This document shows, piece after piece, positions 14,711 through 19,357 of a stretch of 19,357 bases of DNA. Origin of the DNA: CAZCBN01 sp964496975 (GTDB lineage Bacteria; Planctomycetota; Phycisphaerae; Phycisphaerales; UBA1924); NCBI GenBank assembly GCA_964496975.1, contig CAZCBN010000058.1:1-19357 (forward strand), written 5' to 3'. The notes beneath the pieces are model-generated. The model saw only the letters and a program-made list of their open reading frames with translations. It did not search any database and was not told the origin of the DNA. The position numbers and the translations under genes were made by a program. Numbering within the stretch: the stretch's first letter is position 1; each line of letters begins with the position of its first letter.

Positions 14711-15864
14711 TCACCCCCTGAACACCGTNNNNNNNNNNTGGCTGGGTCGACCACGAAGACCCGGCGGAGGCTGAGCACGGTTGATGCGAACACGATGAGA
14801 ATCGCGAGCCCCGCGACGGCGACGGCGATCTCCGGCAACAGGTAGAACCCCCGCAGGGCATCGACGGACTTGGTCGTCGAAGCGAAGAAGACCGCGGCCG
14901 CGCCGAGCCCGATGCCATACCCGACGACGCCCACAAAGAGCGCTTGGCCGAGCGTCATCAGAAGCAGCCGCGTGTTCCGCACGCCGATCGCCTTGAGAGC
15001 CGCGTACTGCTTGATGTTCTCGGAGATGAACTGATTGAACGTCAGGCCCACAATCGCGACCCCGACGATGGCACCGAGCAGGACCACGGTGCCGAAGCTG
15101 ACGGGGATGCCGGTGTTTGCCAGCACGTAAAAGATCGATTCGAGCCGAAACGCACGACGCGTCACGGCCTTCAGACCGGTCGCTTCTGTGATGCGAGCCG
15201 CGATGACCTCGGTCTCAGCTGGGTTGGCGGCCTTGGCAAGGATGAAGCTTAACCGGTTGCGGCCATTGTTCGTATAGCCGGTCGCGAGGCTGTAGCGGGT
15301 GTAGATCGTGGTATTCGCCGCAAACGCCGCCGCCGCATCAACGATCGCGACGATCTGAGCCCGGCGGTCGTTCAGCTCGATGACTCTTCCGACGTCCAGC
15401 TCTGCGCCCGGAAAGAGCAGCCGGAATCCGGCAGGGTTGATCGCGATGCTGTTCGGCATCGCGAGGTCCTCGATGCTGCCGAGCACGAACGCGTCGGGAA
15501 CCCCGACGAGCGATGCGTCGTCGATGCCGAGGATCACCGCGTTCTCAAGCGTGCCGCCGGGCGTCCGCACCTGCACAGTCGCCTTGAAGAACGGCACCGC
15601 CCACGCGACGCCCTCGACTCCGCGCACGCGTGGCAGAACCGTGTCCCGCAGTGGGTACGACACGTCGATCGTCTTGACGCTGGGATCCATCACCCAAAGA
15701 TCCGCCTCGCGCACGTCATTCACGACGCTCGACGCGCGGCCCAGAAGGCCGAAGAAGATCGAGACCTGCTGGCAGATCAGGAGCGTACTGAAGGCCACGC
15801 CGAACACGAGGCCGAGGCACTTGGTCTTGTCGCCGAGGAGCATGCGGAGCGCCGTCCTGAACAT
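14711..15864 (-). CDS. ABC transporter permease, FtsX/DevC-like (interrupted by assembly gap)
   Basis: The inner-membrane permease of the exporter. ATG 15864 shares its A with the regulator's stop (TGATG). Visible are 375 residues: one transmembrane segment at about 17-40, a large extracytoplasmic domain at about 45-250, and three C-terminal segments at about 257-277, 302-327 and 345-365. The segment AIVGVAIVGLTFNQFISENI followed by YAALKAIG is the FtsX/DevC coupling region, close in form to DevC proteins (usually about 385 residues). Ten Ns at 14729-14738 interrupt the last codons. After them a different minus-strand frame reads T-V-F-R-G then TGA (14711-14713), matching the DPAxVFRG-type end of DevC, so the gene is probably intact and only the gap length is wrong. 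Confidence 0.88.
14729..14738. other. Assembly gap (10 Ns)
   Basis: Ten ambiguous bases, probably an arbitrary scaffold spacer. They fall inside the last codons of the permease and shift its frame, so the gap length is unlikely to be correct. Confidence 0.99.
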
Positions 15865-16514
15865 CACGCTCCCTCCTCGACTGAGAACCCGGTCAATCCG
15901 CTGATCGCGAACTCGGCCATCACCTTGGCCATGCGGTTGATCCCCGCCTTCGTCTCGGGAGGCGGGTGTCCGAGCTTGGTCAGGATCTCTCGGCAGTGCT
16001 TCGCGTTGACGCACAGCGCGATCACAGCAAAGACGAGGTCATCAAGTGTCTTCTGACCGATCGGTCGCCCGACGACCGCTCGCACAATGCGTGCCGCCTC
16101 GTCCTTGATGGGGCCGGCACAGTGCTGCACGAAGACATCCAACGCACCGGGTGTTGGAGTGACAGTCTCATGGGCGAGAAGGCGGCCCGCCCAAGGGTGT
16201 GTTTTGCTCTCGGTCAGCACGAGCCGCATGAACCACGCCACAAACCCGCGCAAGACGTCCCGGGGGTCGGCGTGATCCCCAAGCCGGGGCATCGGTTCCG
16301 ATGCGATCATCTGCGTCGCGGCCACCGCCCACACCGCGCGGTAGAGCTCGTCCTTCGAGCCGAAGTGGTACTTCACGGCTGACACATTCGCGCCCGCGGC
16401 GTTGCAGATCGCCCGGACGCTTGCATGCTGGAACCCGACCCGCGCAAACTCCTCACCCGCCGCCCGCAGCAGGCGATCCCGTGTGTCCTCGGGAATCTCA
16501 GGGAGGCTCGGCAT
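15864..16514 (-). CDS. TetR/AcrR-family regulator, CecR-like C-terminal domain
   Basis: A 216-residue DNA-binding repressor and first gene of the efflux operon. The N-terminal HTH lies at about 10-57 (TRDRLLRAAGEEFARVGFQHASVRAICNAAGANVSAVKYHFGSKDELY, read in parts). The C-terminal half, with VLRGFVAWFMRLVL, HPWAGRLLAHETVTPTPG and a helix bearing DLVFAVIALCVNAKHCR, resembles the CecR/YbiH-type ligand domain. CecR in E. coli controls the YbhG adaptor and YbhFSR ABC exporter, an architecture like this one. ATG 16514 is chosen because an AGGTG lies 6 nt upstream and an operator copy abuts it. The stop overlaps the permease start by one base. Autoregulation is strongly suggested by three inverted-repeat sites upstream. 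Inducer unknown. Confidence 0.93.
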   Translation of the reverse strand: MPSLPEIPEDTRDRLLRAAGEEFARVGFQHASVRAICNAAGANVSAVKYHFGSKDELYRAVWAVAATQMIASEPMPRLGDHADPRDVLRGFVAWFMRLVLTESKTHPWAGRLLAHETVTPTPGALDVFVQHCAGPIKDEAARIVRAVVGRPIGQKTLDDLVFAVIALCVNAKHCREILTKLGHPPPETKAGINRMAKVMAEFAISGLTGFSVEEGA

Positions 16515-16530
16515 TCAAACACCTGTTTCA
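16515..16530. promoter_or_regulatory. Operator copy 1, over the ribosome-binding site
   Basis: TCAAACACCTGTTTCA, an imperfect inverted repeat of TCAAAC/GTTTgA half-sites with a 4-bp centre. It abuts the regulator's start codon and contains the AGGTG ribosome-binding site, so bound repressor would block the leader. Confidence 0.7.
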
Positions 16531-16544
16531 GAACGGCCGTTTGA
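16529..16544. promoter_or_regulatory. Operator copy 2, touching the -10 box
   Basis: On the minus strand TCAAACGGCCGTTCTG, sharing 11 of 16 positions with copy 3 and one intact half-site. It overlaps copy 1 by 2 bp and the -10 element by one base, and covers the predicted transcription start. Confidence 0.65.
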
Positions 16545-16572
16545 CTATCGCGCCCCATCCATCGGAAGTCAA
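16544..16572 (-). promoter_or_regulatory. Sigma70-type promoter of the efflux operon
   Basis: On the minus strand, -35 TTGACT (16567-16572), a 17-bp spacer and -10 GATAGT (16544-16549). The spacing is optimal, the -35 matches five of six and the -10 four of six. Transcription would start near 16537, giving a leader of about 20 nt before ATG 16514. Confidence 0.65.
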
Positions 16573-16584
16573 ACAGCCGTTTCA
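16569..16584. promoter_or_regulatory. Operator copy 3, over the -35 box
   Basis: TCAAACAGCCGTTTCA, differing from copy 1 at only two positions of the 16 and overlapping the -35 hexamer. Its centre is 40 bp from that of copy 2 and 54 bp from that of copy 1. Confidence 0.7.
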
Positions 16585-16771
16585 AAATTGATCCACTACC
16601 CCGTCGAGGCCGTCGCCCGACGGGCCAAGCCGCAGGGACGCTAACGCGATTCGAACACTCGCCGGTCCGACCGTCGCGTGCATCCGTGCAGCAGAGGGCC
16701 CAGCGGTCGTGCGTTGAACGCGCAGAGTCACCGTCGTGGCCTGATGTGCGGCACTGGGACGACGGATGTGA

Positions 16772-16963
16772 GGGCGCGACATCGGTACCGAGGTTCTCGA
16801 AGTCCAGAAACGCTTTGGCGGCCCGAACTCACTTGAGGAGGCCACCGCTGTCAACAACCTGGCTCGGCGTCCAGGGCCGCGTACCACCGGGCGGCGCCGA
16901 GAAGTCGTCGGCGGCCGTTCGCGAACGAAGGCTCGTTGGTTCGGCGAACGATCTGGGCTGTAG
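16772..16963 (+). pseudogene. Kinesin-light-chain-type TPR remnant
   Basis: Open between a TGA at 16769 and a TAG at 16961, with no ATG start. It encodes IGTEVLEVQKRFGGPNSLEE then ATAVNNLA, which fits one TPR_10/TPR_12 repeat (consensus like ALEIRKRVLGPEHPDTATSL then NNLA). The sequence after it is Arg/Gly-rich and not TPR-like. Such repeats form the C-terminal part of many planctomycete Ser/Thr kinases, and a kinase gene begins 0.9 kb downstream on the same strand. The rest of the 451-bp gap 16585-17035 holds nothing I can support. Confidence 0.5.
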
Positions 16964-17035
16964 GGCGAGGAGGCGCGTGATCGGCCGCCGTCGTCACACG
17001 GGCGCGTTGCAGCGCGGCGGAGGGCTTGCGGCTTC

Positions 17036-17680
17036 CTACGTGCCGGTGGGCGGCGCACGGTCCTCGGTCGGCGCTTCGGCGGTGGGCTCGCGGAGCTTCG
17101 CGCGCAGCCAGGCGAGGGCGAACCGGTGATCGCGGACCACCGTGGGCACGCTGATCCCGATGACGTTCGCCGCCTGATCGGCGTTGAGGCCCAGGAAGAG
17201 CCTCAGCTGGACCACCTCGGCGGCGCGAGGGCTCTCGGCCGTGAGTTCGGAGAGCGATCGGTGAAGCCGGATCAAATCGTCATCGGCGAACACCGCGAGG
17301 GCGGGCGGTCCTTGGTCGGGTGCGGCCGGTGTCGGGACGGCATCCAGGGCCTGCACGGCGGCACCGCCGCCGCGGCGAAGTCGCTGCCGGTGGCGGGCGC
17401 GGTCGACAAGGGCACGACGCATGGCCAGGGCTGCCGCGGCGAAGAAGTGCCTGCGATTCTTGAAGTTGCGTTCGCCGCCAAGGCGCAGAAAAGCTTCGTG
17501 GGCAAGCTCGGTGGCTTGGATGGAAACGGGGCCGCGCTCGGCGGCGAGAAGGGAGGCCGCGAGGCGGCGGAGCTCGTCGTAGAGCGCGGCCACGGCGTGG
17601 CCCGAGAGAAGCACCGGCGCGTCGTCGGGCGTGCCGGAGTCGCGTGCGGTGTCGTCCGCGGCGTTGGGATCCTCCGGCAT
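17036..17680 (-). CDS. ECF-subfamily RNA polymerase sigma factor (Sig-70_X6 type)
   Basis: A 214-residue sigma factor. Region 2 spans about 33-100 (ALYDELRRLAASLLAAERG, TELAHEAFLRLGG, HFFAAAALAMRRALVDRARHR) and region 4 about 145-197 (LTAESPRAAEVVQLRLFLGL then the HTH ADQAANVIGISVPTVVRDHRFALAWLRAKL, read in parts). The alanine-rich RRHFFAAAA-MRRILVD-ARRR pattern is the hallmark of the Sig-70_X6 group expanded in planctomycetes, which commonly sits next to Ser/Thr kinases instead of an anti-sigma factor. ATG 17680 is the start with a weak ribosome-binding site; the upstream in-frame extension runs into the divergent kinase gene. It is divergent from that kinase across 159 bp. No anti-sigma gene follows. 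Confidence 0.94.
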   Translation of the reverse strand: MPEDPNAADDTARDSGTPDDAPVLLSGHAVAALYDELRRLAASLLAAERGPVSIQATELAHEAFLRLGGERNFKNRRHFFAAAALAMRRALVDRARHRQRLRRGGGAAVQALDAVPTPAAPDQGPPALAVFADDDLIRLHRSLSELTAESPRAAEVVQLRLFLGLNADQAANVIGISVPTVVRDHRFALAWLRAKLREPTAEAPTEDRAPPTGT

Positions 17681-17701
17681 CTCGGGTATGGTAGCGACGG
17701 G

Positions 17702-17772
17702 GCGTTCGGCCTCGCGTGATCTGATTTCTTTCGTCTGACGCTTGTGGTGGTGGAGGCGTGGTGCGTTCGGCC
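17702..17772. repeat. Pair of 10-bp direct repeats in the sigma/kinase divergent promoter region
   Basis: GCGTTCGGCC occurs at 17702-17711 and 17763-17772, in the same orientation, 61 bp apart, one nearer each gene. A 5-bp hairpin (GCGCC-GGA-GGCGC, 17808-17820) precedes the kinase ribosome-binding site. These may be shared control sites, but two short GC-rich copies could arise by chance. Confidence 0.4.
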
Positions 17773-17839
17773 GCGGGGCGGTGGTGGGTCCGCTTCGCGA
17801 GCATCGAGCGCCGGAGGCGCGCCCTCGGGGGAACGAGCG

Positions 17840-19357
17840 ATGGCAGACCTTGAGCGCATCCGGCGGATTTACGAGGCGATCATCGAGCTTCCCGCGGGCG
17901 AACGCGAGGCGGCGCTGCGTCGCGCCTGCGGCGGGGATGTGGAACTCCAGCGATTCGTCGAACTGATGCTGACGACGCACGGAGGTACGGGCCGGGAAAT
18001 CGCGGGCACGGATCAGGGGAAACAACCGCGCGACGACCGGCGCGACATCGGCTCGGACGCGAGTGAGTCCCGCACGGCGTCGCTCGACGGGGCGCCGGTC
18101 GGAGAGGGTGCGGGAGATGGAACGCTGGCGGGGGATGCGGTGCCGGGGTACCGGCTTGTGCGCCGGATCGGCTCGGGCGGGTTTGCCGATGTGTACCTCG
18201 CGATTCAGGAGTCGTCGTTCAAGCGGCGCGTGGCGGTGAAGATCCTGCGCGGCACGGGCCCCGGTGGCGGCGCCGATGCGTCGGAGATCCTTCACAGGTT
18301 CCGCACGGAGCGTCAGGTTCTTGCGGTGATGGAGCACCGGGCGATCGCGAGCGTCTTCGAGGCGGGGACGACGCGCCTGGGCCGGGCGTTCATGAGTATG
18401 GAGTACATCGACGGGAAGCCGATTACGACATACGCCGCGGAGATGGGGCTGACGCTGGGCGAGCGGCTCGGGATGATGCAGGAGGTGGCGCGGGGCGTGG
18501 ACCACGCGCACAGTCGCGGCGTCATCCACCGCGATCTGAAGCCGAGCAACATCCTGGTGCGGAACGAGTCCGGGCAGCACGCGCCGAAGATCATCGACTT
18601 CGGCGTCGCGAAGGCCACGAGGCCGGCGCTCGCGGCGATGTCGGGCCAGACGCTCGGTGCTGCACTGGTTGGAACGCTGGACTACATGAGCCCGGAGCAG
18701 ATCGGCCGGTCGGACACGATCGATGCCCGCACGGATCTGTACTCACTGGGCGTCATCCTGTACGAACTGCTGACGGGCTTGTTGCCGGTGGACATCGGCT
18801 CGCACGCGGCGCGAGGGTTCGCCGCGGCGGAGCAGGCGGTGCTCACGGCCGCGCCGCTGTGCCCGAGCGAACGCCTGCGCATCACCCACGGCGTGGGCGG
18901 TCTCGGCGAGACGGTGGTCGCGCATGTTCCGTTCGGGCCGGCCGAGATTCCCGCGGCGCTGGACGACCTTGTGATGCGTTGTCTTGCGAAGAACGCGTCG
19001 GATCGTCCGGCGTCGGCCGGCGATATGGCGAGGTCCATCGGGGGGCTGATCTCCAACGCGTCTGGTTCGCATGCGGTGCCGGCAACGCCGCGGCGGCCGA
19101 GGCGTGCGCGGCGCTCGCCTCTGCCCGCGGCGCTCGGCGCGGCACTCGTGATCGGTGCAGCGGTGCTCGTTCGCTGGGGATTGCACGAGCGAAATCGCGC
19201 AACACCGGATGCGGCGGCCGCGGCGCCCGCAAGCGAGGCATCGCCGAGTACGGCCCGTACGGATGTGGAAGCGACAGCCGACACCATGTTGCCCGTTCCC
19301 GCTTCGCGGGCGCGCGCCGCCGAAATGGCCTTGTCGATGATGGCGTTGGCCGTCTTG
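17840..19357 (+). CDS. Ser/Thr protein kinase, membrane-anchored (3' end outside window)
   Basis: 506 residues are visible and the frame is still open at the window edge. ATG 17840 has GGGGGAA upstream. Residues 1-45 (IRRIYEAIIELPAGEREAALRRACGG) form the small helical domain typical of planctomycete kinases. The Hanks-type kinase domain runs at about 103-395: glycine loop IGSGGFADVYLA at 110-121, VAVK Lys134, HRDLKPSN at 230-237 with Asp232, DFGVAK at 253-258 and SPEQ in place of APE at 284-287, so it should be active. A transmembrane segment lies at about 428-448, putting the kinase inside the cell and the C-terminal part outside. The missing 3' part may hold TPR repeats. It is divergent from the ECF sigma factor, a common signalling pair. 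Confidence 0.95.
   Translation, partial: MADLERIRRIYEAIIELPAGEREAALRRACGGDVELQRFVELMLTTHGGTGREIAGTDQGKQPRDDRRDIGSDASESRTASLDGAPVGEGAGDGTLAGDAVPGYRLVRRIGSGGFADVYLAIQESSFKRRVAVKILRGTGPGGGADASEILHRFRTERQVLAVMEHRAIASVFEAGTTRLGRAFMSMEYIDGKPITTYAAEMGLTLGERLGMMQEVARGVDHAHSRGVIHRDLKPSNILVRNESGQHAPKIIDFGVAKATRPALAAMSGQTLGAALVGTLDYMSPEQIGRSDTIDARTDLYSLGVILYELLTGLLPVDIGSHAARGFAAAEQAVLTAAPLCPSERLRITHGVGGLGETVVAHVPFGPAEIPAALDDLVMRCLAKNASDRPASAGDMARSIGGLISNASGSHAVPATPRRPRRARRSPLPAALGAALVIGAAVLVRWGLHERNRATPDAAAAAPASEASPSTARTDVEATADTMLPVPASRARAAEMALSMMALAVL

Noticed and set aside
13957..16014. Fusion of permease and ATPase in a single 685-residue frame
   Set aside because: The join exists only across the 10 Ns. 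A separate ATG with a ribosome-binding site and a permease stop in another frame show two genes.
16582..17058. 158-residue minus-strand frame in the gap before the sigma factor
   Set aside because: Arg/Pro/Ser-rich, no start signal and no recognisable domain; typical of chance frames in GC-rich DNA.

Overview
This 19.4 kb window is very GC-rich, with a 10-N scaffold gap, and reads like a draft contig from a planctomycete, most likely class Phycisphaerae. The basis is family-level and inferred: an ECF sigma factor of the planctomycete-expanded Sig-70_X6 type lies back-to-back with a membrane-anchored Ser/Thr protein kinase, a kinesin-light-chain-type TPR remnant lies nearby, and the left half is extremely GC-rich. 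No rRNA or species marker is present.

Layout. (1) 1-8051 is mainly housekeeping and hypothetical genes: a GxxExxY-family protein with an acidic tail (open at the left edge), a beta-ketoacyl-ACP synthase, a 7-bp tandem repeat, a single-pass membrane protein with a coiled coil, glycyl-tRNA synthetase (glyQS), two divergent polytopic membrane proteins separated by a 20-bp palindromic tandem repeat, and GTP cyclohydrolase IB (folE2). (2) 8052-8485 is a gene-free convergent intergenic region with a long perfect RNA stem. (3) 8486-10536 (minus strand) holds an FAD-dependent oxidoreductase whose 3' end overlaps an aldo/keto reductase-like gene by 91 bp; the latter lacks the catalytic Asp. (4) 10590-10676 is tRNA-Ser(TGA). 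(5) 10967-16514 (minus strand) holds what looks like a 5'-truncated recombinase C-terminal fragment, preceded by a tightly coupled five-gene operon: TetR/CecR-like regulator, FtsX/DevC-like permease, ABC ATPase, periplasmic adaptor and TolC-type outer-membrane lipoprotein. Its promoter region carries three copies of a 16-bp inverted repeat, one on the -35, one touching the -10 and one covering the ribosome-binding site. (6) 16585-17035 has no intact gene but contains a TPR remnant. (7) 17036-19357 holds an ECF sigma factor (minus) and a divergent Ser/Thr kinase (plus) that runs off the right edge.

How the genes work together. The regulator, ABC pump, adaptor and outer-membrane channel make a complete, self-repressed tripartite exporter. 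By eye it is less GC-extreme than the left half of the window, and it sits between a tRNA gene with a recombinase scar and a TPR scar, which suggests an acquired or rearranged block. The sigma factor and kinase probably form a signalling pair. The most informative signals are the three-site operator architecture, the tRNA/recombinase scar, the palindromic and heptameric repeats, and the Asp-less aldo/keto reductase. I see no CRISPR array, no intact mobile element and no clearly novel multi-gene system.
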